From assembly GCF_020531945.1 (NCBI RefSeq), contig NZ_JAJATZ010000001.1, forward strand, positions 620,001 through 684,000: a stretch of 64,000 nt of DNA, given 5' to 3'. The position numbers and the translations under genes are program-made. Shown here in pieces: positions 33,638 through 43,005 of this stretch (positions are counted from its first letter, which is position 1; every line of letters begins with the position of its first letter). The notes below the pieces were generated by a model. That model made no database searches. It saw only the letters and a program-made list of their open reading frames with translations, and was not told the DNA's origin. Origin of the DNA: Loktanella gaetbuli. GTDB lineage: Bacteria > Pseudomonadota > Alphaproteobacteria > Rhodobacterales > Rhodobacteraceae.

Positions 33638-34647
33638 GCGATGCGCTCAAACCGCTGATCGACGCTGCGGCCACGGGTCCGCTGACCCGCGCGCAAGCCG
33701 AGGATGCATTCGGCATCCTGTTCAACGGCGATGCCACCCCCGCGCAGATCGGCGGTTTCCTGATGGCGCTGCGCACGCGGGGCGAAACGGTAGACGAATA
33801 TGCCGCCGCCGCCGCCGTGATGCGTGCCAAGTGCCTGCCCGTGCGCGCACCGGAGGGTGCGATGGATATCGTGGGCACCGGTGGCGACGGCAAACATACG
33901 CTGAACATTTCGACCGCGACGGCCTTTGTCGTGGCCGGTGCAGGCGTGCCCGTCGCCAAACATGGCAACAAGAACCTGTCGTCGAAATCCGGCACGGCGG
34001 ATGTGCAATCGGCCATGGGCATCAACGTCATGGTCGGCCCGGACGTGGTGGAACGCGCGCTCAACGAGGCCGGTATCGGGTTCATGATGGCCCCGATGCA
34101 TCATCCCGCCATGGCCCACGTCGGCCCCGTGCGGGCTGAACTGGGCACCCGTACGATTTTCAATATTCTGGGGCCGTTGACGAACCCGGCAGGCGTCAAA
34201 CGCCAGTTGACCGGCGCTTTCACCCGCGACCTGATCCGCCCCATGGCAGAGGTCCTGCTGGCCTTGGGCACCGAGGCCGCCTGGCTGGTCCACGGGTCCG
34301 ACGGCACCGACGAACTGACGATCACCGGCACCAGCTGGGTTGCCGCGATCAAGGACGGTGCCATTACCGAATTCGAGGTCACACCGCAGGACGCGGGCCT
34401 GCCGGTGCATCCCTTTGCCGATATCGTCGGCGGCACGCCCGCCGAAAACGCCACCGCCTTTCGCGCCCTGCTGGATGGTGCGCCATCGGCCTATCGGGAC
34501 GCCGTGCTGCTGAACGCTGCCGCAGCCCTGCTGATCGCTGGCAAGGCAGCGGACCTGCCCGCTGGTGTGGCGCTGGCAGCCGAAAGCATCGACAGCGGCG
34601 CTGCCCTGCGCGCGGTCGAGGCGCTGGCACGTGTCACCGCCGCCTGA
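33634..34647 (+). CDS. trpD: Anthranilate phosphoribosyltransferase
   Basis: A 337-residue enzyme that adds phosphoribose to anthranilate. The PRPP-binding glycine loop DIVGTGGDGKHTLNIST is near residue 80, KHGNKNLSSKSGTADV follows near 109, and FMMAPMHHPAMAHVGPVR carries substrate contacts. The start overlaps trpG as ATGA. The end overlaps the uracil-DNA glycosylase frame by 17 bases if the GTG start at 34631 is right. Confidence 0.95.
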   Translation: MSDALKPLIDAAATGPLTRAQAEDAFGILFNGDATPAQIGGFLMALRTRGETVDEYAAAAAVMRAKCLPVRAPEGAMDIVGTGGDGKHTLNISTATAFVVAGAGVPVAKHGNKNLSSKSGTADVQSAMGINVMVGPDVVERALNEAGIGFMMAPMHHPAMAHVGPVRAELGTRTIFNILGPLTNPAGVKRQLTGAFTRDLIRPMAEVLLALGTEAAWLVHGSDGTDELTITGTSWVAAIKDGAITEFEVTPQDAGLPVHPFADIVGGTPAENATAFRALLDGAPSAYRDAVLLNAAAALLIAGKAADLPAGVALAAESIDSGAALRAVEALARVTAA

Positions 34648-35284
34648 GGGGCTGGGCGGCTGGGCTGACCTGCCGTTCTGGGCGGACCACTGGCCCGCGA
34701 TCAAGGCCACGCTGGCCGGCGAGGCGCGACCGGTCTTTCCACCGCAGGACCTGATGTTTGCAGCACTGCGCCGCACGCAACCGGACGACACCCGTGTCGT
34801 GATCTTGGGACAAGACCCCTATCACACCCCCGGCAAGGCCGACGGTCTGGCGTTCTCGATCCCCGACGGCTTTGGCGGGCGGCTGGATTCGCTGGGCAAT
34901 ATCTTCAAGGAAATTCGGACCGATCTGGGCGCATCCCGGACCAAGACTTCGCTGGACGACTGGGCCGATCAGGGGGTGTTGCTGTTGAACACCGCGCTGT
35001 CCGTGCCGCAGGGTGCGGCATCGGCGCATGCGCGTCTGGGCTGGGACGTGCTGGTCAAACAGGTCATCGCCCGGTTGGAGGACGCGCCACGGGCCTTTGT
35101 GCTGTGGGGTGGGCCTGCGCGGCGCTTTGCCCCGCGGGCAGCACATCATCTGGTACTGACCGCAGCACATCCCTCGCCACTGTCGGCGCATCGCGGGTTT
35201 TTCGGCTCTGGGCCATTTTCAACTGTGAACACGTGGCTTACAACCCGCAGTGAACGACCCATTCATTGGACGGACCCCGCATGA
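34631..35284 (+). CDS. ung: Uracil-DNA glycosylase, family 1
   Basis: A 217-residue enzyme that removes uracil from DNA. The catalytic Asp is in VVILGQDPYHTPGKADGLAFS (about residue 62), and the His loop HPSPLSAHRGFFG is near residue 180. The GTG at 34631 gives the usual family length and a start inside trpD; no earlier ATG with a ribosome site is better. Its TGA overlaps the trpC ATG. Insertion of a repair gene into the trp operon fits the nearby lexA, but no LexA box precedes it. Confidence 0.88.
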   Translation: MSPPPEGLGGWADLPFWADHWPAIKATLAGEARPVFPPQDLMFAALRRTQPDDTRVVILGQDPYHTPGKADGLAFSIPDGFGGRLDSLGNIFKEIRTDLGASRTKTSLDDWADQGVLLLNTALSVPQGAASAHARLGWDVLVKQVIARLEDAPRAFVLWGGPARRFAPRAAHHLVLTAAHPSPLSAHRGFFGSGPFSTVNTWLTTRSERPIHWTDPA

Positions 35285-36093
35285 CACAGACCATTCTCGA
35301 CCGCATCAAGGCCTACAAACTGGACGAAATCGCGGCAGAGAAGGCCGAAGTGCCACTGTCCGAAATGGAGGCCCGTGCCCGTGACGCAGGCCCCGTACGT
35401 CCCTTTGCGGCCACGCTGCACCGCGCGGCACAGGACGGATATGGCCTGATCGCAGAGGTGAAAAAGGCCAGCCCGTCCAAGGGGCTGATCCGCGCAGATT
35501 TCGATCCCGCCGCCATCGCCGCGGCCTATGCCTCAGGCGGTGCCGCCTGCCTGTCCGTGCTGACCGACGGCCCGTCGTTTCAGGGCGCGCCCGATTATCT
35601 GGTGCAGGCGCGTGCGGCCTGCGACCTGCCGGTGCTGCGCAAGGATTTCCTGTACGACACCTATCAGGTCGCACAGGCGCGCGCCTGGGGGGCCGATTGC
35701 ATCCTGATCATCATGGCCAGCGTCAGCGATGCACAGGCCCACGAGCTGGAGGACGCAGCCGAATCCTGGGGCATGGACGTTCTGGTCGAGGTGCACGACC
35801 GCGCCGAACTGGACCGCGCCGCCGATCTTGATGCGCAGCTTCTGGGGATCAACAACCGGGATCTGAACACCTTTGAAACCACGCTGGATACCACGCGGGC
35901 GCTGTCCAAACACGTGCCGGCCGGGCGGACCATCGTGTCGGAAAGCGGGCTTGCCACGCCAGAGGATCTGGCCGACCTCGCCCGCTACGGCGCGCGCACG
36001 TTCCTGATCGGCGAAACGCTGATGCGGCAGGACGATGTGGAACAGGCAACGCGCGATCTGCTGGCCAACCCCGTGAACCCGGCGGGCCTGTGA
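35281..36093 (+). CDS. trpC: Indole-3-glycerol-phosphate synthase
   Basis: A 270-residue TIM-barrel enzyme closing the indole ring in tryptophan synthesis. Features are LIAEVKKASPSKGLIR near residue 60, LPVLRKDFLYDTYQVAQAR near 115, LGINNRDLNTFETTL near 185 and GRTIVSESGLATPEDL near 213. The start ATG overlaps the glycosylase stop. moaC starts one base after its stop. TrpF and TrpAB are not in this window. Confidence 0.96.
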   Translation: MTQTILDRIKAYKLDEIAAEKAEVPLSEMEARARDAGPVRPFAATLHRAAQDGYGLIAEVKKASPSKGLIRADFDPAAIAAAYASGGAACLSVLTDGPSFQGAPDYLVQARAACDLPVLRKDFLYDTYQVAQARAWGADCILIIMASVSDAQAHELEDAAESWGMDVLVEVHDRAELDRAADLDAQLLGINNRDLNTFETTLDTTRALSKHVPAGRTIVSESGLATPEDLADLARYGARTFLIGETLMRQDDVEQATRDLLANPVNPAGL

Positions 36094-36094
36094 T

Positions 36095-36568
36095 ATGACA
36101 CTTTCGCATTTCGACAGCGCGGGCCATGCCCATATGGTCGATGTGTCCGACAAGGATGTGACCGCGCGGATCGCCGTGGCCGAGGGGCATATCACGATGA
36201 CGGCCGAAACGCTGGCGCTGGTCACCGAGGGCCGCGCGGACAAGGGCGACGTGCTGGGCACTGCACGGTTGGCCGGCATCATGGGTGCGAAACGTTGCGC
36301 CGATCTGATCCCGCTGTGCCATCCGCTGCCCATCACCAAGGTCAGCGTCGATCTGACCCCCGACCCCGCCCTGCCCGGCGTGCGCATCAGCGCCACCGTG
36401 AAAACCACCGGGAAAACGGGCGTCGAGATGGAGGCACTGACCGCCGTATCGGTCGCCGCCCTGACCGTGCACGACATGGTCAAGGCCGTACAAAAGGACA
36501 TGGTAATCTCCGGCGTGCGCGTCACGCTCAAGGATGGCGGCAAATCCGGGCGGTTCACGGCCGAATGA
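36095..36568 (+). CDS. moaC: Cyclic pyranopterin monophosphate synthase
   Basis: A 157-residue enzyme that acts with MoaA on GTP to build the first molybdopterin precursor. The active-site stretch GAKRCADLIPLCHPLPITKV (about residues 64-83) with its Cys-His pair, plus TGKTGVEMEALTAVSVAAL, are characteristic. It begins one base after trpC and its stop overlaps the next gene by four bases. The other moa genes are elsewhere. Confidence 0.96.
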   Translation: MTLSHFDSAGHAHMVDVSDKDVTARIAVAEGHITMTAETLALVTEGRADKGDVLGTARLAGIMGAKRCADLIPLCHPLPITKVSVDLTPDPALPGVRISATVKTTGKTGVEMEALTAVSVAALTVHDMVKAVQKDMVISGVRVTLKDGGKSGRFTAE

Positions 36569-37458
36569 GCGAAGCAGGCCGGTCATTGGAGTTATTCTTT
36601 ATCGACGGTCGCCCCGACGGGATGCTGACCGCCGAAGTGTTCAACTGGACCGGACACGTGCTGCGCACCCCGCGCACCCAGATTGCCAAGGCGCTGGCGC
36701 GGGTCGAGGCAGGATATACCGGCGTCTACGTCTTGCTGGGTGAAGCCGAGGACGGACCGCTGGCCTATATCGGCGAAGGCGAGGACATGCGCGAGCGCCT
36801 CAAATCCCACGTGGTGAACAAGGACTGGTGGAACGAGGCGATCCTGATCACGACCTCTGCCAACAACCTGCACAAGGCGCACGTCAAATACCTTGAATCG
36901 CGGTTGGTCGAACTGGCGAAACAGGTTGGGCACACCCCGCTTGAAAATGGCAACCAACCAACCCGCAGCAGCCTGTCAGAAGCCGCGACGGCGAACATGG
37001 AGGCCTTCCTTGACACGTTGAACATGGTCCTTCCTGCGATCCGGGTTGATCTGTTCCTGAGCAAGGCGCGGCCCAAGGCGGTCACGCCCCAAGCGGGTCA
37101 TCTACAGCGTGCCCCAGTGTTCTCCTTCATCCTGCCAAAATACGGCGTTCAGGCCACGGCGCAGATTGATGATGGTGAATTGGTCGTGCAAAAAGGCTCC
37201 CTCGCACGTGGCTCGTGGGTCGGTTCTGCAAAATTTCAGAGCTATTCCAAGCAATACGATCAACTGCAGCAGCAGGGCATCCTTGTGAGGCAAGGCGACC
37301 ATCTCGTGTTCACCGAAGACTATGCCTTCAGCAGCCCCTCGGCCGCTGCCGCAGTCGTCGCGGGCCGGTCGGCCAACGGGCGAATTTCCTGGACCCTGCC
37401 CGACGGCCGCACCTTTGCCGATTGGGAAGCAGCAAGCATCGGTGAGGCCGCAACATGA
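36565..37458 (+). CDS. GIY-YIG-like nuclease domain protein with DUF4357
   Basis: A 297-residue protein. About residues 48-105 look like a GIY-YIG nuclease: TGVYVLLGE stands for the GIY strand, AYIGEGEDMRERLKSH for YIG plus the Arg-bearing helix, and HVKYLESRLVELAKQ holds the likely catalytic Glu. The C-terminal DUF4357 region includes EDYAFSSPSAAAAVVAGRS and ISWTLPDGRTFADWE. Both ends are locked by ATGA overlaps, into moaC and moeA. A DNA-cleaving or repair role is plausible. Function is unknown; nothing links it to molybdopterin. Confidence 0.72.
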   Translation: MSEAGRSLELFFIDGRPDGMLTAEVFNWTGHVLRTPRTQIAKALARVEAGYTGVYVLLGEAEDGPLAYIGEGEDMRERLKSHVVNKDWWNEAILITTSANNLHKAHVKYLESRLVELAKQVGHTPLENGNQPTRSSLSEAATANMEAFLDTLNMVLPAIRVDLFLSKARPKAVTPQAGHLQRAPVFSFILPKYGVQATAQIDDGELVVQKGSLARGSWVGSAKFQSYSKQYDQLQQQGILVRQGDHLVFTEDYAFSSPSAAAAVVAGRSANGRISWTLPDGRTFADWEAASIGEAAT

Positions 37459-38627
37459 TCAGCGTGGTGGAGGCGCTGGATGCGCTCTTTGCGCTGGTAA
37501 CCCCGCTGGACGTGGAATGGGTGCCGCTGGACCATGCGGCGGGCCGTGTTCTGGCACGCAACGTGGCGGCGCAACGCACGCAGCCGCCCTTTGCCGCCTC
37601 GGCGATGGATGGCTATGCGGTGCATGGCGCGGCTGTCGCACCGGGTGCACGGTTTCACGTCATCGGAGAGGCCGCCGCCGGACACGGTTTCGACGGTGCC
37701 ATTGCCAATGGACAGGCCGTGCGCATCTTTACCGGGGCCCCCCTGCCGCAAGGGGCGGACCGCGTCGTGATCCAGGAGGACGTCGCGCGCGACGCGGACG
37801 TGATCACGCTGCGTGCCGATCTGGACGGCAATGCCTACGTCAGACCCGCGGGGGCGGATTTTCTGGCAGGCGACTTGCTGGGTGCGCCGCGACGGCTGAC
37901 CCCTGCCGATATCGCCTTGCTGGCGGCCATGAACATCGCGCGGGTGCCCGTGACGCGCCGGCCGGTCGTGGCAATCGTCGCAACCGGAGACGAGCTGGTA
38001 CAGCCCGGCGAAACACCCGGTCCGGATCAAATCATCGCGTCCAACAATCATGGTCTGGCGGCATTGCTGCGCGCACATGGTGCTGACGTGCGGCTGCTGC
38101 CCATCGCACGGGACACGCACGCCAGTCTCGCGCTTGCCTTTGATCTGGCGCGCGGCGCTGATCTGATCGTCACGATCGGCGGTGCGTCTGTCGGAGATCA
38201 TGATCTGGTGGCGGCTGCCGCGGGCGCACGCGGCATGGAGCGTGCATTCTACAAGGTGGCGATGCGCCCCGGCAAACCACTGATGGCAGGCCGCGTGGAT
38301 GGTGCCGCGATGGTCGGTCTGCCCGGAAATCCGGTGTCGGCCATGGTTTGCGGTCATGTTTTTCTGTTGCCGCTGATCGCGGCCATGTCCGGGCTTTCGG
38401 CCCGGCCAGCGCCGCGCCGCAGTGCCATATTGACCCATGACCTGACAGCGAACGGACCGCGCGAACACTACATGCGTGCCGTTTGCGCGGGTGACAGCGT
38501 CACCGTTTTCGATCGTCAAGATTCCGCCCTCTTGAGTGTGTTGTCTCAGGCCAATTGCCTGGCCGTCCGGCCCGTCGGTGATCCGGCAAGGCGCGCAGGT
38601 GACCGGATCGCGGTGATTGCGATATAG
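37455..38627 (+). CDS. moeA: Molybdopterin molybdenumtransferase
   Basis: A 390-residue enzyme inserting molybdenum into molybdopterin. Conserved blocks are ASAMDGYAVHGA near residue 48, FTGAPLPQGADRVVIQED near 92, VAIVATGDELVQPG near 175, TIGGASVGDHD near 240 and KPLMAGRVDGAAMVGLPGNP near 275. The start ATG overlaps the preceding gene's stop. lexA follows after 82 bases holding its own operator, so the moa run probably ends here or reads through. Confidence 0.95.
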   Translation: MISVVEALDALFALVTPLDVEWVPLDHAAGRVLARNVAAQRTQPPFAASAMDGYAVHGAAVAPGARFHVIGEAAAGHGFDGAIANGQAVRIFTGAPLPQGADRVVIQEDVARDADVITLRADLDGNAYVRPAGADFLAGDLLGAPRRLTPADIALLAAMNIARVPVTRRPVVAIVATGDELVQPGETPGPDQIIASNNHGLAALLRAHGADVRLLPIARDTHASLALAFDLARGADLIVTIGGASVGDHDLVAAAAGARGMERAFYKVAMRPGKPLMAGRVDGAAMVGLPGNPVSAMVCGHVFLLPLIAAMSGLSARPAPRRSAILTHDLTANGPREHYMRAVCAGDSVTVFDRQDSALLSVLSQANCLAVRPVGDPARRAGDRIAVIAI

Positions 38628-38654
38628 CGCGTGGGCAATATTGACACAAAACGG

Positions 38655-38669
38655 GAACAGAGGTAGAAC
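38655..38669 (+). promoter_or_regulatory. LexA operator in front of lexA
   Basis: The site reads GAAC-agaggta-GAAC, the exact GAAC-N7-GAAC arrangement, ending 40 bases before the lexA ATG. It explains autoregulation of the SOS repressor. A third GAAC nearby has a 6-base spacing. Confidence 0.92.
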
Positions 38670-38709
38670 ACGGGCGAACACTTCTGTCGCTTGACCCCGG
38701 GGGCCTGCC

Positions 38710-39396
38710 ATGTTGACCAAGAAACAGCTCGATCTGCTGGAATTCATCCACAAGCGCGTGCAGCGCGACGGCGTCCCCCCCTCATTCGACGAAATGAAGG
38801 AAGCGCTGGATCTGCGGTCGAAATCCGGGATTCACCGTCTGATCACGGCGCTGGAGGAACGCGGTTTCATCCGCAGGCTGGCGCATCGCGCCCGCGCGTT
38901 GGAAATCGTGAAACTGCCCGACAGCATGATGGACAAACCGGGGTTCACACCGCGCGTCATCGATGGTGACCGTCCAGACAGCCGCCCCTCACGGGACCGC
39001 GACGTCAGCATTGCAGCAGTGGAATTGAACGTGATGGGTCGGATCGCTGCCGGTGTTCCGATCGCCGCCATTTCAGAGGTGTCGCATTCGGTCGCTGTGC
39101 CGCAATCCATGTTAGGCAAGGGTGAACACTACGCGCTGGAGGTCAGGGGCGACTCGATGATCGAGGCCGGGATCAATGACGGCGATGTTGTCGTGATCCG
39201 TGAAACCAGCACGGCCGATAACGGCGATATCGTTGTCGCATTGGTCGAGGATCAGGAAGCCACGCTCAAGCGGTTCCGGCGCACAGGATCGACCATCGCG
39301 CTGGAGGCTGCCAATCCCGCCTACGAGACGCGGCGGTTTCGCGATGATCAGGTCAAGGTGCAAGGGCGTCTGGTGGGTCTGATCCGCACCTACTGA
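38710..39396 (+). CDS. lexA: LexA, SOS repressor and self-cleaving protease
   Basis: A 228-residue regulator. The winged-helix DNA-binding region is residues 1 to about 65 (SKSGIHRLITALEERGFIRR is the recognition part, S-K-S-G-I-H typical of this class). The cleavage bond is Ala114-Gly115 in GRIAAGVPIAA. Catalytic Ser149 is in GDSMIEAG and Lys187 in ATLKRF. After DNA damage RecA triggers cleavage and the imuA operon is released. It overlaps the convergent comEC end by 7 bases. Confidence 0.97.
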   Translation: MLTKKQLDLLEFIHKRVQRDGVPPSFDEMKEALDLRSKSGIHRLITALEERGFIRRLAHRARALEIVKLPDSMMDKPGFTPRVIDGDRPDSRPSRDRDVSIAAVELNVMGRIAAGVPIAAISEVSHSVAVPQSMLGKGEHYALEVRGDSMIEAGINDGDVVVIRETSTADNGDIVVALVEDQEATLKRFRRTGSTIALEAANPAYETRRFRDDQVKVQGRLVGLIRTY

Positions 39397-41486
39397 ACGC
39401 GGGCGATCTGAATGTCCACAGCAACGCGTTGCTGTGGCGCAGTGGGTGTCCATGGCCGCTGTCCTGTAAGCATCTGCACGGTCGTTACAGTGAGGCCGTC
39501 AGCATCCGTGACGTCGATGGCAACCGCGCCCGCCGCGCGAAGCGTGACCGGGTCAAGGACAAGGCAGGGTCGCACGGCAGTGTCGGGCACGGTCAGGACC
39601 AGCACATCGGCGCCTCCGCATCCCTTGAGCCGGGCCAATTCGGTCTTGCCCCGGACCTGGACGATATGCAGTGGTCCGACGGTGGCCGAAACCACGGCGC
39701 CTTGGGTCAGAAACCCGGCGCGGGCGGCAGCGACCGCCTGTTCGGCCGGAGCACCATCGTTTTCCAGCCAGATCGTCGCCACAAACCCGTTGCCCGTTGC
39801 CCGCGACAAGGCGCGCCCCTCTGGTGTCATGCGCCCGATCAGTCCACCGGTATCGGCAATCAGGATGGCGGGTCGCGTGGTGCCCGCCCATAGGCCAAAG
39901 GCCGCAATCACTGCCACGATCCCCGCCCAACGCGCGGCCCCGCGCCACAGGATCAACCACAGCAACCCAAGGCAGAGCAAGGGCAGAACGGATGGCCCCG
40001 GTGCAACAACATGGCTGACGGCACCGTCCCAGCCCGCGACGGTGCCCGCGACCCACAGGATCCAGCGTAGCCCTTGGCCCATGATCCACAGGCCGATACC
40101 TTCGAGGCCGAGCGGTGCCAGGCAGGCTGCCAGCACCGCGGCCGGCATGATGATCGCGCCCATCAACGGCACGCTGGCCAGGTTCGCCAGCAATCCGTAG
40201 TGCGGCACCTGGTTGAAATGAGCCGCGGCAATGGGTGCGGTCGCCAGCCCCGCCACGGCCGAAGAGATGACGACACCCACGATGCCGCGCATCCACCCAG
40301 GCCCAAACTGGCGTCCCCGCAGCAAACCGAACACCACAACCAAGGCTGTCGTCGCGGCAAACGACATCTGGAAACCCGGCCCGGTCAGCGCGTCGGGCCG
40401 CAGCACCAGCACGATCGTGGCCGCCAGTGCCACAGCCCGCAGCGTCAGTGCCCGTCTGTCCAGCAACACCGCAAGCAACATTACGGACACCATGATAAAG
40501 GCGCGCTGGGTGGCAACGGACCCGCCCGACAGCCCGAGATAGGCGGCACCGGAGAACAAGGCCACAAGTGCGGCGACCTTTTTCACCGGGACACGCAGCG
40601 CGAGCGCAGGCCAGCACGACAGCCCCACGCGGACCACAAGGAAAATGAACGTCGTGAGCAACCCCATGTGCAGGCCCGAAATCGCAAGCAGATGCGCGAG
40701 GTTCGCGTCCCGCAGATCCTGCAGCGCCGTCTGGCTGATCCCGGATCGGTCACCCGTGATGATCGCGGTCGCAAGGGCACCCGCATCCCCCGGCAGACGT
40801 GTCTGCACACCCTCGGAAATGGCCATGCGAATCCGAAAGACGAGAAGTGCAGTGCCGCCTTCGGGCGGGGCGGACCGCAGAACGGGGGTGCGAGTATAGC
40901 CGACGGCACCGATCGATTGAAACCAGGCGTGTCTGCGAAAATCAAATCCACCGGGTTCTGCAGGACCATTCGGGGCGGACAGATGTCCTGTCAGCACCAG
41001 TTGGTCACCGGGATGCCAGCCGGTAATTGGCTGATCGCCGTGCAGCGACACACGGACACGGCGCGGCGTCCGGTCCAGCGGCACACCGTCCAGCGCCACC
41101 CGGTCCAGTGTCAGGCGCACCGCATCCGAAGACGATCGGTCGATATTCACCACACGGCCCGCAATGGGACCGTAGTATCTGAAGCTCAACACGGGCGCGT
41201 CATGTGCCGCAGTCTGCACCTTGGCCAGTCCCGCCCCGGCGCAGATACAGGCAACGGCCAATGCAAGCGGCGCATAGGCCTGCGGCAGCGCACGTGCCAA
41301 CCACAAACATCCAAGCGAGAGCCCAGCAAGGCCGATCCAGACTGGCAACCCGGGTTCAAACCGCAATGCGAAGTAGCCGCCGATCCCGATCCCAAGGCAA
41401 ACCGGCAACCAGTGGATCAACCCGCCGCGCTGCGCCGAAAGGGCCGCTTGCACTTGTTCTTTACCCCCTGTCGCCATATCCAACAT
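39390..41486 (-). CDS. comEC: ComEC/Rec2 family membrane protein
   Basis: A 698-residue protein with an N-terminal DUF4131-like region and the competence domain HLLAISGLHMGLLTTFIF (about residues 265-282) within many membrane spans. In competent bacteria ComEC carries DNA across the inner membrane. The C-terminal part (ILIADTGGLIGRMTPEGRALS and so on) sits where others have a beta-lactamase-like domain, but metal-binding His motifs are missing. The ATG at 41477 is an alternative start. Natural transformation is not shown by this alone. Confidence 0.88.
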   Translation of the reverse strand: MLDMATGGKEQVQAALSAQRGGLIHWLPVCLGIGIGGYFALRFEPGLPVWIGLAGLSLGCLWLARALPQAYAPLALAVACICAGAGLAKVQTAAHDAPVLSFRYYGPIAGRVVNIDRSSSDAVRLTLDRVALDGVPLDRTPRRVRVSLHGDQPITGWHPGDQLVLTGHLSAPNGPAEPGGFDFRRHAWFQSIGAVGYTRTPVLRSAPPEGGTALLVFRIRMAISEGVQTRLPGDAGALATAIITGDRSGISQTALQDLRDANLAHLLAISGLHMGLLTTFIFLVVRVGLSCWPALALRVPVKKVAALVALFSGAAYLGLSGGSVATQRAFIMVSVMLLAVLLDRRALTLRAVALAATIVLVLRPDALTGPGFQMSFAATTALVVVFGLLRGRQFGPGWMRGIVGVVISSAVAGLATAPIAAAHFNQVPHYGLLANLASVPLMGAIIMPAAVLAACLAPLGLEGIGLWIMGQGLRWILWVAGTVAGWDGAVSHVVAPGPSVLPLLCLGLLWLILWRGAARWAGIVAVIAAFGLWAGTTRPAILIADTGGLIGRMTPEGRALSRATGNGFVATIWLENDGAPAEQAVAAARAGFLTQGAVVSATVGPLHIVQVRGKTELARLKGCGGADVLVLTVPDTAVRPCLVLDPVTLRAAGAVAIDVTDADGLTVTTVQMLTGQRPWTPTAPQQRVAVDIQIARVQ

Positions 41487-41534
41487 GCAACGCAGGCAGC
41501 TTGGCCTGCACTGGTAAACGACAGGTTAATTTTC

Positions 41535-42938
41535 ATGACAGCCACCCCGCCCGTCACCCGTTTCGCGCCCTCTCCGACCGGGGCCCTGCACATCGGCGGC
41601 GCGCGCACTGCGCTGTTCAACTGGCTCTATGCGCGGGGGCATGGTGGCACCTTCCTGCTGCGGATCGAGGATACGGACAAGGCACGGTCGAACCCCGAAA
41701 ACACCCAAGTGATCCTGGACGGGCTGACCTGGCTGGGTCTTGACTGGGACGGCGAGCCGACCTCTCAGGCAGCCAACGCGGACCGTCATGCCGAAGTCGC
41801 ACTGCAAATGCTGGCGGACGGCACGGCCTATAAATGCTTTTCCACGCCCGAAGAAATCGAGGCATTCCGCGAGGACGCGCGCGCCAACAAGACATCGACC
41901 CTGTTCCGTTCGCCCTGGCGCGACGTGGCAGAGGCCGATCACCCCGACGCGCCCTATGTGGTCCGGGTCAAGGCGCCCCGCGACGGATCGACCACGCTGC
42001 ATGATACGGTGCAGGGCGATGTGACCTGGTCGAACGATCAGCTGGACGACATGATCCTGCTGCGATCCGATGGCACGCCTGTCTACATGCTGGCCGTGGT
42101 TGTCGACGATCACGACATGGGCGTGACCCATGTCATCAGGGGCGACGATCATCTGGCCAACAGTTTTCGCCAGAACCTGATCTATGACGCGATGGGTTGG
42201 GACAAACCCACCCTTGCGCATATCCCGCTGATTTTCGGCGCCGACGGCAAGAAACTGTCGAAACGCCACGGGGCGACTGCGGCCGCCGATTACCAGAAAA
42301 TGGGCTATCCCGCTGCCGGTATGCGCAATTACCTTGCCCGTCTGGGATGGAGCCATGGCGACGACGAGTTTTTCACCGATGCACAGGCGCGCGACTGGTT
42401 CGATCTGGACGGGATCGGCAAATCGCCCGCCCGGTTCGACCTGAAAAAACTGGAACACATCAGCGGCCAGCATATCGCCATCATGGATGATGCCGCCCTG
42501 GTTGCCGAAATTCAGGGCTACCTTGCGGCGACGGGTGCGCTGGCGTTGACCGAACGTCAGGCGGACGGCTTGCTGCGCGCGATGCCCGCGCTCAAGGAAC
42601 GGTCCAAAACCTTTCCCGAACTGCTGGAAAAGGCGCATTTCGTGCTGACGGAACGCCCCATCGTGCCCGATGAAAAGGCCGCCAAGGCGCTTGATGCTAC
42701 GGCGCAGCAATATCTCGCAGAATTGACGCCGCACCTGCAAAATGTTACGTGGGACCGGAATACGTTAGAGGAGGCGATCGCCGACTTTGCGACCGCCCGC
42801 GACACCAAGCTGGGCAAGCTGGCCGGGCCGCTGCGGGCGGCACTGGCGGGCCGGTCGGTTTCCCCAAGTGTTTTCGATATGATGCTGGTGCTCGGCCGCG
42901 AGGAATCGCTGGCCCGGATCACCGCCGCTGCGGCCTGA
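41535..42938 (+). CDS. gltX: Glutamyl-tRNA synthetase
   Basis: A 467-residue class I synthetase charging tRNA-Glu. The first signature is FAPSPTGALHIGGARTALFN (residues 10-29) and the second is FGADGKKLSKRHGATA near residue 240. Adjacent GDDHLANSFRQ contacts the acceptor end. Many alphaproteobacteria carry two GltX copies; this could be discriminating or not. The ATG at 41535 begins right at the conserved start. Confidence 0.95.
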   Translation: MTATPPVTRFAPSPTGALHIGGARTALFNWLYARGHGGTFLLRIEDTDKARSNPENTQVILDGLTWLGLDWDGEPTSQAANADRHAEVALQMLADGTAYKCFSTPEEIEAFREDARANKTSTLFRSPWRDVAEADHPDAPYVVRVKAPRDGSTTLHDTVQGDVTWSNDQLDDMILLRSDGTPVYMLAVVVDDHDMGVTHVIRGDDHLANSFRQNLIYDAMGWDKPTLAHIPLIFGADGKKLSKRHGATAAADYQKMGYPAAGMRNYLARLGWSHGDDEFFTDAQARDWFDLDGIGKSPARFDLKKLEHISGQHIAIMDDAALVAEIQGYLAATGALALTERQADGLLRAMPALKERSKTFPELLEKAHFVLTERPIVPDEKAAKALDATAQQYLAELTPHLQNVTWDRNTLEEAIADFATARDTKLGKLAGPLRAALAGRSVSPSVFDMMLVLGREESLARITAAAA

Positions 42939-43005
42939 TCATCCAAGGGTGAAAGCGCCGTCCCAATATGGTCGCCCCGGCGACGAGTGAAAGTAAGGAC
43001 TGACT

